Shown here: positions 28,609 through 38,460 of the stretch, piece by piece | How positions within the stretch are numbered: position 1 is the stretch's first letter | Layout of the letters: each line of letters begins with the position of its first letter | NCBI RefSeq assembly: GCF_900104515.1 | Contig: NZ_FNJL01000004.1 | Coordinates: 183,994-247,993 of the forward strand | Direction: 5' to 3' | DNA from: Paracidovorax cattleyae | GTDB lineage: Bacteria > Pseudomonadota > Gammaproteobacteria > Burkholderiales > Burkholderiaceae_C | Length of the DNA: 64,000 bases | Notes under the pieces: generated by a model | Database searches by the model: none | What the model was told of the DNA's origin: nothing | Seen by the model: the letters and a program-made list of their open reading frames with translations, nothing else | Program-made: the position numbers and the translations under genes

Positions 28609-30057
28609 ATGTCCACCAGCGCCGCATCCGAACCGTCCCTCCCGCCTGCCCCTTCCCCGGACCGCCGCATCCTGCTGTGGATCGTGGCGGTGGGTTTTTT
28701 CATGCAGACGCTGGACGCGACCATCGTCAACACGGCCCTGCCGGCGATGGCGGCGAGCCTGGGCGAGAGCCCGCTGCGGATGCAGTCGGTGATCGTCGCG
28801 TATTCGCTGACCATGGCCATGCTGATCCCGGCCTCGGGCTGGCTGGCGGACCGGTTCGGCACCCGCACCGTGTTCCTGTTCGCCATCGCCGTCTTCTCGC
28901 TCGGCTCGCTGGCCTGCGCGGCATCGCGGCACCTGGGGGAACTGGTGGCGTCGCGCGTGCTGCAGGGGCTGGGCGGCGCACTGCTGCTGCCCGTGGGGCG
29001 CCTGGCGGTGCTGCGCACCTTCCCCCGGGGCGAATTCCTGGAGGCGATGAGCTTCGTCGCCATTCCCGGGCTCATCGGACCGCTGCTGGGGCCCACGCTG
29101 GGCGGCTGGCTGGTGCAGAGCGCATCGTGGCACTGGGTGTTCCTCATCAACCTGCCGGTGGGCCTGATCGGCCTGCTGGCGGCAGCCCGCTTCATGCCCG
29201 TGCTGCGGGCGGAGCGGCCCGATCCCTTCGATGGGGCGGGCTACGTGCTGCTGGCCTTCGGCATGGTGTCCATCTCGCTGTCCATCGAGGCGGCAGGCGT
29301 GGTCGGACGCGGCGGGGCGGCGGCCCTGGGCGTGGGCGGCCTGGTGGCGCTGGTCGTGTACTGGCTGCACGCCGCGCGGCACGAGCGGCCGCTCTATTCA
29401 CCCCAGCTGTTCCAGGTGCGGACCCTGTCGGTCGGGCTGCTGGGCAACCTGTTCTGCCGGCTCGGCAGCGGGGCCATGCCGTTCCTGATCCCGGTGTCCC
29501 TGCAGTTGCTGCTGGGGTACTCGCCCATGCATGCCGGCATGATGATGCTGCCCGCGGCCCTCGCGGGCATGGCCATCAAGCGGGTGGCGACGCCGCTGAT
29601 CCGCCGGTGCGGCTACCGGAACATCCTGGTCGCCAATACCGCGCTGCTGGGGATGCTGATGGCCAGCTTCGCGCTGCGCGAGCCCGGCTGGCCGCTGGCG
29701 TGGCAGGTGCTCCAGCTGGCGGCCTTCGGCGCCGTCAACTCCTTGCAGTTCTCGGCGATGAACACCATCACCCTCAAGGACCTGGACGGTGCCAGCGCCA
29801 GCAGCGGCAACGGCCTGCTGTCGATGGTGCAGATGCTGGCGATGAGCCTGGGCGTGGCGGTGGCGGGCGCGGTGCTCTCGGAGTGGAGCCAGGCGTACGG
29901 CGGTGCCGAGGTGCCGGGCGCGGTGCTGCACGCCTTCCAGTCCACTTTCCTGACGGTGGGCTTCATCACCATCGTCTCGGCGGCCGTGTTCTGGCAGCTG
30001 CCGCGGGAGGCGCGCACACCGCCCCGCGAGGGGCCCGAGGTGTCGGGCCAGGGCTGA
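28609..30057 (+). CDS. MFS transporter, DHA2 drug-efflux type (MdtD-like)
   Basis: 482 residues with about 13-14 membrane helices. The DHA2 signature LDATIVNTALPAMAASLG is in helix 1 and motif A (GWLADRFGTRTV) follows helix 2. The family exports drugs and other hydrophobic compounds in exchange for protons. It stands alone and converges with anmK; no regulator is adjacent, so the substrate is open. Confidence 0.88.
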   Translation: MSTSAASEPSLPPAPSPDRRILLWIVAVGFFMQTLDATIVNTALPAMAASLGESPLRMQSVIVAYSLTMAMLIPASGWLADRFGTRTVFLFAIAVFSLGSLACAASRHLGELVASRVLQGLGGALLLPVGRLAVLRTFPRGEFLEAMSFVAIPGLIGPLLGPTLGGWLVQSASWHWVFLINLPVGLIGLLAAARFMPVLRAERPDPFDGAGYVLLAFGMVSISLSIEAAGVVGRGGAAALGVGGLVALVVYWLHAARHERPLYSPQLFQVRTLSVGLLGNLFCRLGSGAMPFLIPVSLQLLLGYSPMHAGMMMLPAALAGMAIKRVATPLIRRCGYRNILVANTALLGMLMASFALREPGWPLAWQVLQLAAFGAVNSLQFSAMNTITLKDLDGASASSGNGLLSMVQMLAMSLGVAVAGAVLSEWSQAYGGAEVPGAVLHAFQSTFLTVGFITIVSAAVFWQLPREARTPPREGPEVSGQG

Positions 30058-30078
30058 ACACGGAGCCTGGGCCGGGCC

Positions 30079-31206
30079 TCAGGCGGGGTAGATGGCGCCC
30101 AGCACGCGCGGGCCTGCGGCGCCGGTCACCTGCGGCAGGTTGCCGGGCAAGTGCTGGAGCGCGCGGCGGGCCAGCCAGGCGAATGCGGCCGCCTCGACCT
30201 GCTGCGGCGGCAGGCCGAAGGCGGCCGTCGTCTGGACGTTGACCCCGGGCAGCAGGGTGGCCAGCCGCCGCATCAGCAGGCCGTTGCGGGCACCGCCGCC
30301 GCACACGGCGAGCTGGCGTCCACCCTGGCCGTGGCTTTCCATGGCCATCGCGCAGGCGCGGGCCGTCAGTTCGGTGAGCGTGGCCTGCACATCCTGGGGT
30401 GGCAGGGCGGACAGTCCCTGGAGATGGGCCTGCAGCCAGGCCGCGTTGAACAGGTCGCGGCCCGTGCTCTTGGGCGGCGGCTGGTGCAGGTAGGGTTCCG
30501 GAAGCAGGCGTTCCAGCAATGCGGGCTGTACGGTGCCCTGTGCGGCCCAGGCGCCGTCGGCATCGTAGGGCTGGCCGGTGTGGAGGCCGCACCAGTGGTC
30601 CATCAGCGCGTTGCCCGGTCCGCAGTCGAAACCCAGGACCCCGCCCTGCGCGCCGAGAACGCTGAGGTTGGCGATGCCGCCGATGTTCAGCACGCACACG
30701 GTAGCGCCGGGCCGGCCGAACACGGCCTGGTGGAAGGCCGGCACCAGCGGTGCGCCCTGGCCGCCCGCGGCCACGTCGCGGCTGCGGAAGTCGGCGACCA
30801 CGGCGATGCCGGTGCGCTCTGCCAGCAGGGCCGGGCTGTTGAGCTGCAGGGTGTAGCCGGTGCCGTCGAAGAGGCCCGGCCGGTGCCGCACGGTCTGGCC
30901 ATGTGCGCCGATGGCCTGCACATCGGCCGGACCGAGTTGTGCGGCCAGCAGCAGCCGCTGGACCACCTCGGCATAGATGCCCGTCAGCGCGTTGGCCGCC
31001 AGCGCAGCGCGGTGCAGCTCGTCCGCGCCGCTGGCATTGAGCGCCAGCAGCTCGGCCTTGAGCGCATCGGGCAGCGGCGCCGACGCAAAACCTGCCACCC
31101 GCAGTGGCGTCCCCTCCCCGAATTCGACCAGCGCCCCATCCACCCCGTCGAGCGAAGTGCCCGACATGAGTCCGATATAGCGTTCGATGGAAGCGGCGGA
31201 AGTCAC
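30079..31206 (-). CDS. anmK: Anhydro-N-acetylmuramic acid kinase
   Basis: 375 residues. AnmK phosphorylates and opens anhMurNAc recovered from cell-wall turnover, giving MurNAc-6-P. The family start IGLMSGTSLDGVDGAL is clear, as are the ATP-site blocks NIGGIANLSVLG and FDCGPGNALMDHW. The likely start is GTG at 31206, which gives the usual length; there is no ATG between it and the GLMSGTS motif other than the Met in the motif. The upstream M23 peptidase on the same strand also acts on the wall. Confidence 0.93.
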   Translation of the reverse strand: MTSAASIERYIGLMSGTSLDGVDGALVEFGEGTPLRVAGFASAPLPDALKAELLALNASGADELHRAALAANALTGIYAEVVQRLLLAAQLGPADVQAIGAHGQTVRHRPGLFDGTGYTLQLNSPALLAERTGIAVVADFRSRDVAAGGQGAPLVPAFHQAVFGRPGATVCVLNIGGIANLSVLGAQGGVLGFDCGPGNALMDHWCGLHTGQPYDADGAWAAQGTVQPALLERLLPEPYLHQPPPKSTGRDLFNAAWLQAHLQGLSALPPQDVQATLTELTARACAMAMESHGQGGRQLAVCGGGARNGLLMRRLATLLPGVNVQTTAAFGLPPQQVEAAAFAWLARRALQHLPGNLPQVTGAAGPRVLGAIYPA

Positions 31207-31276
31207 GGCAAAGGAATGCAGGAAGGAGGTGAAGTGCCTTGCCGGCTGAATCAGTTCACAGCGTGGAAGTCGGCGC

Positions 31277-31388
31277 GGCCAGAGGCCAGAGACGCCGTGG
31301 ATCCGGCTCCGCCGGTCCACTGGCGTCGTCCCCCTTCCCGCGCGCAGCGCGAGAGAAGGGGGAAGGCGCGCAGCGCCTCAGGGGGATG
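31277..31388. repeat. Dispersed intergenic repeat, copy B (inverted relative to copy A)
   Basis: The reverse complement of this stretch matches 19,172-19,284 over about 110 bases with scattered differences. Like copy A it begins within 10 bases after a stop codon, here that of the minus-strand M23 peptidase gene, and has the same orientation relative to that gene. Confidence 0.75.
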
Positions 31389-31395
31389 CACCCTG

Positions 31396-32784
31396 CTATT
31401 GCGCGCTGGCCTGCTGCACTTGCGAGGCCGAGGCCAGCTGTACGCGCATGTTTGCTGCCAGGCGGTTGAACGCGGCGCGCGAGGCGGCCGAGACGGGCTG
31501 GGCTGCCGCGCTCTGCTGTGCGAGCACCATCGGATCCTGGTGCTGGCCGTTCACGCGCGATTCGAAGTGGAGGTGGGGGCCGGTCGCCCAGCCCGTCGCG
31601 CCGACGGCGCCGATGGTCTGGCCCTGCTCCACGGACTGGCCCTTGCGCACATCGATGCGGCTCAGGTGCGCATACACCGTCACGTGCTGGTTGTTGTGCT
31701 TGATGTAGATGACGTTGCCGTAGCCGTTCTGCACGCCGGCGAAGTCCACCGTGCCGTCCCCGACGGTGCGCACGGCCGTGCCGGTGGGCGCGGCGAAATC
31801 CGTGCCGAGGTGGGCGCGCCACTTCTGCAGGATGGGGTGGAAGCGCATCTTGAAGCCGCTGGTCACGCGCGAGAACTCCACCGGCGAGGCGAGATAGGCG
31901 CGGCGCATGCTCTCGCCTTCCAGCGTGTAGTACGAGCCCTTGGACGCTCCAGGCTCCTGGAACCAGACGGCGTCGTAGGTCTTGCCGTTGTTGTGGAACT
32001 CGGCGCTCAGCACGCGGCCGCTGCGCAGCGGCTCGCCGTCGGCCTCGAGCGTTTCGTACACCACCGAGAAGCGGTCTTCCTTGCGCAGCGCGCGGTGGAA
32101 GTCGATGTTGCTGGAGAAGACTTCCGCCAGCTGGATGGCGACGGCGTCCGGGATGCTGGCTGCGTCGGTGGCGGCGAAGAGCGAGCTGCGGATGATGCCG
32201 CCGGCGAGCCGGTTGCCCACGGTCAGCGGGGCCGTCTCGATGCGGGAGGAGAAGGCGCCGCCCTGGCGCTCGACCACCAGCCGCCGGAAATTGCCGCTGT
32301 CGTCCTGCACCCAGCGCGCCGTGAGCTTCACCAGCCGGTGGTCCTCAGTGGTTTCGGCGGACACCGAACGGCCGCCGCGGCCCAGCAGGTTCTGGCGCAC
32401 TTGTCCGTCGCCGCGCAGGAACGCGGCGGCTTCGGGGTCGGCCACGCCCATGCGCTGCAGGATCGCTTCGGCCGTGTCGCTGCTGCGGGTCTGGTCGGTG
32501 CGGTAGAGGGAGTAGCTGGGGATGTCCACCAGAGCGGACAGCGGCTGGCCGGCTGCGAGGGATTCGACCGGATACTCGACGGTGGTGCGGGGCAAGTCTC
32601 CCGGGTCCGGCGCGAACGACGCCACGGCGAAGGCTCCACCTCCGCCGGTGAGCAGGACGGCCGCGACCGCGGCGGTGATGCGTTTGGGATGGGTCTGGGC
32701 AAAGCGCGAGAGCCGATCCAGCAGTGCAAGGCCGGCGGATGTCAAGCCGTTGTTCAAGAGTCTGTACCCCAGGGTGAAGCGCAT
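31396..32784 (-). CDS. M23 family metallopeptidase (peptidoglycan endopeptidase)
   Basis: About 462 residues. After an N-terminal membrane anchor ([20 protein letters not shown]) comes a regulatory region and then the LytM/M23 domain with the zinc ligands in [12 protein letters not shown] and [10 protein letters not shown]. Such enzymes cut peptide cross-links of the cell wall. The start at 32784 is chosen as the ATG nearest the basic and hydrophobic segment; ATG at 32805 is possible. It is divergent from tyrS. Confidence 0.9.
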   Translation of the reverse strand: MRFTLGYRLLNNGLTSAGLALLDRLSRFAQTHPKRITAAVAAVLLTGGGGAFAVASFAPDPGDLPRTTVEYPVESLAAGQPLSALVDIPSYSLYRTDQTRSSDTAEAILQRMGVADPEAAAFLRGDGQVRQNLLGRGGRSVSAETTEDHRLVKLTARWVQDDSGNFRRLVVERQGGAFSSRIETAPLTVGNRLAGGIIRSSLFAATDAASIPDAVAIQLAEVFSSNIDFHRALRKEDRFSVVYETLEADGEPLRSGRVLSAEFHNNGKTYDAVWFQEPGASKGSYYTLEGESMRRAYLASPVEFSRVTSGFKMRFHPILQKWRAHLGTDFAAPTGTAVRTVGDGTVDFAGVQNGYGNVIYIKHNNQHVTVYAHLSRIDVRKGQSVEQGQTIGAVGATGWATGPHLHFESRVNGQHQDPMVLAQQSAAAQPVSAASRAAFNRLAANMRVQLASASQVQQASAQ

Positions 32785-32939
32785 GCGGGCCCGGGAAGGC
32801 GGCATGCAGGGAAAGTCCGTGGTCGCAGCGGCTGGCACCGGGCCGGAAGGCGGAGCCGGCGGGCGCACTAGAATCCGCCGCTGCAAAGGTGGCAGGAAGT
32901 ATAGCCACCGACCTACCCGCCGAACCCCGTAAAACCCTT

Positions 32940-34175
32940 ATGAATCAATCCGCTGTTACAACATTCCCGGTCACCGATGGTGTAGGACGGGCGCTGGAGG
33001 TGTCGTTGCGCGGGACCGACGAACTGTTGCCCCGGGAGGAATGGACGCGCAAGCTCGCGCGCTCCGAGGCCACGGGTGTCCCCCTGCGCATCAAGCTGGG
33101 CCTGGACCCCACGGCGCCGGACATCCACATCGGCCACACGGTGGTGCTCAACAAGATGCGCCAGCTGCAGGACCTGGGGCACCAGGTGATCTTCCTCATC
33201 GGCGATTTCACCACGCTGATCGGTGACCCGTCCGGGCGCAATTCCACGCGCCCGCCGCTCACGCCGGAGCAGATCAAGGTAAATGCCGAGACGTATTACC
33301 GCCAGGCGAGCATGGTGCTCGACCCCGCGAAGACCGAGATCCGCTACAACAGCGAGTGGTGCGAGCCGCTGGGCGCCGCCGGCATGATCCAGCTGGCGGC
33401 CAAGTACACCGTGGCCCGCATGATGGAGCGCAATGATTTCCACCAGCGGTTCACGGACGGCAGCTCCATCAGCCTGCACGAGTTCCTCTACCCGCTGCTG
33501 CAGGGCTACGACTCCGTGGCGCTCAAGAGCGACCTGGAGCTGGGCGGCACCGACCAGAAGTTCAACCTGCTGATGGGGCGCCACCTGCAGCAGGAATACG
33601 GCCAGGAGCCGCAGTGCATTCTGACCATGCCGCTGCTGGTGGGGCTGGACGGCGTGGACAAGATGTCCAAGTCCAAGGGCAACTACATCGGCATCACGGA
33701 GGATGCCAACACCATGTTCGCCAAGGTGCTGTCCATCAGCGACACGCTGATGTGGGACTGGTACACGCTGCTGTCGTTCAAGAGCCTGGCCGGGATCGCC
33801 GCGCTGAAGGCAGAGATCGAAGGCGGACGCAACCCCAAGGACGCCAAGGTGGCGCTGGCCAAGGAAATCACGGCACGCTTCCACAGCGCGGCCGCGGCGG
33901 AAGCGGCCGAGCAGGATTTCATCAACCGCAGCAAGGGCGGGGTGCCGGACGAGATCCCAGAGGTGCAGATCTCCGGTGCGCCGCTGGGCATCGGCGCGCT
34001 GCTCAAGCAGGCGAACCTCGCCCCCTCGACCAGCGAGGCCAACCGACTGATCGACGGCGGCGGCGTGCGGGTGGATGGCGCCGTGGTCGGCGACAAGGGC
34101 CTGAAGCTGGACGCAGGTACCTACGTCCTGCAGGTGGGGAAGCGCAAGTTCGCCCGGGTTGCGCTGGGCGCCTGA
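32940..34175 (+). CDS. tyrS: Tyrosyl-tRNA synthetase
   Basis: 411 residues of a class I synthetase: the HIGH motif is in [11 protein letters not shown], the KMSKS loop in [10 protein letters not shown], and an S4 RNA-binding domain closes the protein ([20 protein letters not shown]). The overall wording fits the TyrZ/TyrRS-2 branch common in proteobacteria. The ATG at 32940 gives the expected length. Confidence 0.96.
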   Translation: MNQSAVTTFPVTDGVGRALEVSLRGTDELLPREEWTRKLARSEATGVPLRIKLGLDPTAPDIHIGHTVVLNKMRQLQDLGHQVIFLIGDFTTLIGDPSGRNSTRPPLTPEQIKVNAETYYRQASMVLDPAKTEIRYNSEWCEPLGAAGMIQLAAKYTVARMMERNDFHQRFTDGSSISLHEFLYPLLQGYDSVALKSDLELGGTDQKFNLLMGRHLQQEYGQEPQCILTMPLLVGLDGVDKMSKSKGNYIGITEDANTMFAKVLSISDTLMWDWYTLLSFKSLAGIAALKAEIEGGRNPKDAKVALAKEITARFHSAAAAEAAEQDFINRSKGGVPDEIPEVQISGAPLGIGALLKQANLAPSTSEANRLIDGGGVRVDGAVVGDKGLKLDAGTYVLQVGKRKFARVALGA

Positions 34176-34197
34176 GCGCGGAAGGGGCGGGGGCCGT

Positions 34198-34908
34198 TCA
34201 GTCCACGGCGACCGCGCTGGCGGCGGCGATGCGCCGTTGCTGCCACACGCGCAGCAGCTCGGCCGAATCCATCACCAGGCCCAGGTGCAGCGACACCATG
34301 GCCAGCGCGGCACCCTCCAGGTGGTCGTCGGTGCCGCGCACAAGGTCGCGCAGCACGATCACGCGGTAGTTGTGGTTGTTGGCATCGAATGCCGTGTTCA
34401 GCACGCAGCAGTCCGTGAATCCGCCATCGAGCACCACCGTCGTGATGCGCTGGTTGCGCAGCAGGAAGTCCAGGTCCGTGGGGTAGAAGGCCGAGAGGCG
34501 GCGCTTGTTCTCCACGCGCAGGTCGCCGGGTTCCACGCGTGTGACCCATTCGGTCCAGCGGCTGCCTTCGAGCGCATGCGCGCCGGCATTGGGAATGTCG
34601 CCCACGTGGAGAGGAAAGGTGCGGCGCCAGGCGGCGGGAATGCCGTGCAGGTCGTCCTCGCCGCCGGGCCGCAGGACCGACTTGACGTGCACGATGCGCA
34701 CGCCGGATGCCCGGGCCTGGTCGTGGAAGGCGTCGATGGGCGCCACCACGTCGCGGGCCCTCGGGGCGGGGCAGGGGCAGTCCGGGCTGTCTTCCAGGTG
34801 TCCCCGGTGCATGTCGATGGAGACCACCGCGGTGGTCGCCGGATCGAGGTAGTCGGCGAAATGCCCGCCGTCCAGCGCGCGCTCTTTGCCGTAGATCCAG
34901 GCTTTCAT
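34198..34908 (-). CDS. Isochorismatase-like cysteine hydrolase
   Basis: 236 residues with the catalytic triad of the family: Asp in VSIDMHRGHL, Lys in VHVKSVL, and Cys in GGFTDCCVLNTAF, preceded by the usual cis-peptide region. Members cleave amide bonds in ureidoacrylate, N-carbamoylsarcosine, nicotinamide and similar compounds. AGAGGAACGG precedes the ATG, which overlaps the upstream permease stop (ATGA). As the last gene of the BMP transporter operon it probably degrades the imported compound. Confidence 0.85.
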   Translation of the reverse strand: MKAWIYGKERALDGGHFADYLDPATTAVVSIDMHRGHLEDSPDCPCPAPRARDVVAPIDAFHDQARASGVRIVHVKSVLRPGGEDDLHGIPAAWRRTFPLHVGDIPNAGAHALEGSRWTEWVTRVEPGDLRVENKRRLSAFYPTDLDFLLRNQRITTVVLDGGFTDCCVLNTAFDANNHNYRVIVLRDLVRGTDDHLEGAALAMVSLHLGLVMDSAELLRVWQQRRIAAASAVAVD

Positions 34909-35831
34909 CGCCGTTCCTCTCTCACATAGGGTTCTCCGAGGGCGCCGGGCTCGCCGTCGAGGCGGCTGCGGCCGAGCGCCACCCAGACCATCACGGCCAG
35001 CGTGACCGCGTAGGGGGTCATCAGCACGAAGTACTGCGGCAGGCGCACGCCCGCGGCCGCCAGTTGCGGAATCAAGGCCTCGATGCATCCGAACAGCAGG
35101 GCGCCGGCCAGCGCCTTCCACGGGGACCAGCGCGCGAAGATCACCAGGCCCACCGCGATCCAGCCGCGCCCGCCGGTCATGCCGGCGATCCACAGTTTGG
35201 TCGAGAGCAGGGACAGGTAGGCGCCTGCAAGGCCCACCAGGGCCGCACCCGCTACCACCGCGGCGAAGCGGTAGGCCGCGACCGGGATGCCGGCCGCATC
35301 GGCGGCCTGGGGGTTCTCGCCCACGGCGCGCAGGCGCAGGCCCGAGGTCGTGTGCTGCAGGTAATGCACCGCGGCCCAGAAGACCAGCGGCGTAAGGTAG
35401 GCCACCGCGTTCTGCGACAGCAGCCGGCCCAGCACGGGCAGTTGCGCGAGCGGGCCCAGGGGGACGGGGCCCGCCGAGGTCACCGGCTGGTTGGTCCAGC
35501 CCATCAGCGTGCCCACGAGGCTGGTGAGCCCCTGGCAGAAGAAGACCAGCGCCAGGCCGGAGATCACCTGGTTGATGCGCAGCCACACCACCATCACCGC
35601 GAACAGCACCGACACCAGGGCCGCCGCCATCATGGCCAGCACCAGCGAGACGCCCGTGGCCCCGAACGCGAGCTGCGCGCCGATCGCGGAGAGCGCACCG
35701 ACCAGCATCAGGCCCTCCGCCCCCAGCGAGAGCACGCCCGCGCGCTCCGCGATGATCAGGCCCAGGGCCGCCAGCGCATAGGGCACCGCGAAATCGGGGA
35801 TGCTGCCGATCCAGTGCGTGAACAGGTCCAT
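34905..35831 (-). CDS. BMP-type ABC transporter permease, second subunit
   Basis: 308 residues, about eight to nine helices, of the BPD_transp_2 family (FAVPYALAALGLIIAERAGV, LSLGAEGLMLVGAL). It pairs with the larger permease encoded just upstream (16-base gap). In characterised BMP-type systems these two permeases import nucleosides or purines. Confidence 0.9.
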   Translation of the reverse strand: MDLFTHWIGSIPDFAVPYALAALGLIIAERAGVLSLGAEGLMLVGALSAIGAQLAFGATGVSLVLAMMAAALVSVLFAVMVVWLRINQVISGLALVFFCQGLTSLVGTLMGWTNQPVTSAGPVPLGPLAQLPVLGRLLSQNAVAYLTPLVFWAAVHYLQHTTSGLRLRAVGENPQAADAAGIPVAAYRFAAVVAGAALVGLAGAYLSLLSTKLWIAGMTGGRGWIAVGLVIFARWSPWKALAGALLFGCIEALIPQLAAAGVRLPQYFVLMTPYAVTLAVMVWVALGRSRLDGEPGALGEPYVREERR

Positions 35832-35847
35832 GGCGGATCCCCGGCGG

Positions 35848-36957
35848 TCAGGACGATGCCACGCGGCGCAGCCGGTGGCGGATGAAGAAGTCGGACGACG
35901 CCACGCAGACCACGATGATGGCCTGGATCAGCTGCACCATCGAGAACGGGATCTGGTAGAAGACCTGCAGGTTGCGCCCCGCTACGAAGAGCGTGGCCAC
36001 GAGCACGGCGACGACGGCGGCGGCCACGGGATGGTTGCGTGCCAGGAACGCGATCAGGATGCCCGAGAAGCCATAGCCCTGGTAGAAGGACTGGGTGAGC
36101 CGCCCCTCCTGCCCGGCCGCCACCAGAAAGCCGCCCAGCCCGGCCAGTGCGCCCGATCCGAGCACCGTGCCGAGGATGACGGCGCGCACCGGAACCCCCG
36201 CGGCCTGCGCCATGCGGGGATTCGCATCGACGAAGCGCAGGTACAGGCCCGCGCGGCTGGCCTGCACGAACCACCAGGCCAGCGCCATCGCCAGCAGCGA
36301 CAGCAGGACGGCCACGCCCGAGGGCCCGAGGAATTCGGGCAGGCGTTCGAAGCTGCGGAACTGCGGCGAGTAGGGAAAGGAGTCCTTCGGATCCTTCCAG
36401 GCGCCGTACACCAGGTGCAGCAGGAAATTGCCGGCGATGTAGTTGAGCATCAGCGTGGAGATGATCTCGTTGACCCCGAGGCGCAGCTTGAGCAGCGCGG
36501 GCCCCGCGGCCCAGAGCAGGCCGCCCGCGAGGGCCGCCAGCGCCATGAGCGGCAGGCGCAGCGCGGGCGGGCCGATGTCGTACAGCGAAAGGGAGGTCGC
36601 GGCGATCGCGCCCCAGACCATCTGCCCCTCGAGCCCCAGGTTCCAGAACCGCGCCCGGAATGCGATCGATGCGGCCAGGCCGATCATGATCATCGGGGCC
36701 GCCTGGAACAGCACGGCCTGCAGGCTCTGCAGGTCGAACAGCGTGCTCACGATGAACTCGTTGAACAGCTCGCGCGCGGGCACCCCGGCGGCCACCAGGA
36801 TCAGTCCGGACAGGGCCAGTCCCGCGAGCACGGCCATTCCCAGGACCAGGGCCTGCCGCGGCAGGGGCATCTGCTGGCGGATTTCGAGCGTGTAGCGGCG
36901 GCTCGCCAGCGGTTGCGGGCGCCCGGCGGCAGGGGGAGCGAGTGCGGCTTCAGTCAT
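35848..36957 (-). CDS. BMP-type ABC transporter permease, first subunit
   Basis: 369 residues, BPD_transp_2 family. It has a cytoplasmic N-terminal tail and the conserved block FRARFWNLGLEGQMVWGAIA, then GVNEIISTLMLNYIA, typical of YufP-like nucleoside permeases. The ATG at 36957 lies inside the last eight bases of the ATPase gene, so the genes overlap. Confidence 0.92.
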   Translation of the reverse strand: MTEAALAPPAAGRPQPLASRRYTLEIRQQMPLPRQALVLGMAVLAGLALSGLILVAAGVPARELFNEFIVSTLFDLQSLQAVLFQAAPMIMIGLAASIAFRARFWNLGLEGQMVWGAIAATSLSLYDIGPPALRLPLMALAALAGGLLWAAGPALLKLRLGVNEIISTLMLNYIAGNFLLHLVYGAWKDPKDSFPYSPQFRSFERLPEFLGPSGVAVLLSLLAMALAWWFVQASRAGLYLRFVDANPRMAQAAGVPVRAVILGTVLGSGALAGLGGFLVAAGQEGRLTQSFYQGYGFSGILIAFLARNHPVAAAVVAVLVATLFVAGRNLQVFYQIPFSMVQLIQAIIVVCVASSDFFIRHRLRRVASS

Positions 36958-38458
36958 GGTGCACCATGGCCCGGCCGATGGCCTGGCGGTCCGCGGCGGG
37001 ATCGAATTCGGCCACGATGCGGCCTCCGGCCATCACGCCGATGCGGTCGGACAGGGACATCACCTCGTCCAGGTCTTCGCTGATGAGCAGCACCGCAGCG
37101 CCGGCATCGCGCGCCGCACGCAGCCGCTCGTGCACCTGGGCGGTCGCACGCACGTCCAGGCCCCGGCTGGGGCTGTGCGCCAGGATGAAGCGGGGCTGCT
37201 TGCTGAACTCGCGCGCGATCACCAGCTTCTGCGCATTGCCCCCGGACAGCAGTGCGGCTTTCTGCGACAGGGCGCGCACGCCCTGCACGTCGAAGGCGGC
37301 GACCGCTTCGCGGGTCTCCTGATCGATCGTGCGGCGGCGCACCCACCAGGGCGTGCCGTACCGTCCGTTGTGGACCTGGCCGATGGCGAAGTTCTCCGCG
37401 ATCGAGAGGCCGCCCGCCAGCGCGTGGCTGTAGCGGTCTGCCGGGATGCAGGCCAGCCCCGCGGCCCGTCGTGCGGTGGCTGTCTTCTTGCGCAGGTCGC
37501 CGAACCCGGAGAGGGCGATGTCGCCCGAGGTCTCGATGGGCAGGCCCATGATGGCGCCGGCCAGCTCGCCCTGGCCGTTGCCCCCCACGCCGGCAATGCC
37601 GTAGATCTCGCCCGCATGCACATCCAGCGTCACGCCGACGAGTGCCTGCCGGCCGTCCCGCGCAGGCGTGGACAGGGCGCGCAGCGACAGGCAGGCCGCA
37701 CCCGGTGCGCTGCGCGTGCGGGCCTCGCGCGGGGGCGCCGCGCCCACCGTCATGCGCACGAGTTCCTCGGCCGAGGTGGCGCGCGGATCCACGGTGGCCA
37801 CCGTCCGTCCGCCGCGCATGACGGTCACGCGGTCGGCGTAGGCCTTCACGTCGGCCATCCGGTGCGTGACCAGCACCACCGCGCAGCCCTGCGATGCCAG
37901 CTCGCGCATGGTGCCCAGCAGGCGCGCGGCCTCCTGGTCGGTGAGCACGGCGGTGGGTTCGTCCAGGATCAGGATGCGCGCGCCCGCCAGCAGCACCTTG
38001 AGGATCTCCACGCGCTGCTGCTCGGCGATGGACAGGCTGTCCACGCGCTGGCGGGGATCGATGTCGAAGCCCAGTGCCGCGGCCTGGACGCGGATGCGCT
38101 CTTCCAGCGCGGCCAGCTGCTGCCGGTGGCCGTGTTCCCCGGCAGAGAGTCCGAGGAGGATGTTCTGTGCCGCGGTGAAGGGGCGCACGAGCTTGAAGTG
38201 CTGATGCACCATGCCGATGCGGTGGCGCGCTGCGTCACGCGGGCCTGCCAGCCGTACGGCGTTGTCGTCCACCAGCATCTCGCCCTGCTCGGGGGCATAG
38301 AGCCCGGCGGCGATGTTCATCAGCGAGGACTTGCCCGCGCCGTTCTCGCCCAGCAGGGCATGCACTTCTCCCCATCTCGCATGGAAGTGCGCGTCGTCCA
38401 GTGCGACGAAGCCGTCGAAACTCTTGCGGATGCTCCGCAATTCGAGTGCGCTGGCCAT
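36950..38458 (-). CDS. BMP-type ABC transporter ATP-binding protein (double ATPase)
   Basis: 502 residues with two ABC domains, as in YufO/RbsA. The first is complete: Walker A GENGAGKS, DSLSIAEQQRVEI as signature and ILILDEPTAVL. The second has degenerate motifs (GVGGNGQGE for Walker A, LLSGGNAQK, FILAHSPSRGLD), the usual asymmetry of this family. Start at 38458, two bases before the end of the receptor gene. Confidence 0.92.
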   Translation of the reverse strand: MASALELRSIRKSFDGFVALDDAHFHARWGEVHALLGENGAGKSSLMNIAAGLYAPEQGEMLVDDNAVRLAGPRDAARHRIGMVHQHFKLVRPFTAAQNILLGLSAGEHGHRQQLAALEERIRVQAAALGFDIDPRQRVDSLSIAEQQRVEILKVLLAGARILILDEPTAVLTDQEAARLLGTMRELASQGCAVVLVTHRMADVKAYADRVTVMRGGRTVATVDPRATSAEELVRMTVGAAPPREARTRSAPGAACLSLRALSTPARDGRQALVGVTLDVHAGEIYGIAGVGGNGQGELAGAIMGLPIETSGDIALSGFGDLRKKTATARRAAGLACIPADRYSHALAGGLSIAENFAIGQVHNGRYGTPWWVRRRTIDQETREAVAAFDVQGVRALSQKAALLSGGNAQKLVIAREFSKQPRFILAHSPSRGLDVRATAQVHERLRAARDAGAAVLLISEDLDEVMSLSDRIGVMAGGRIVAEFDPAADRQAIGRAMVHHD

Positions 38459-38460
38459 GG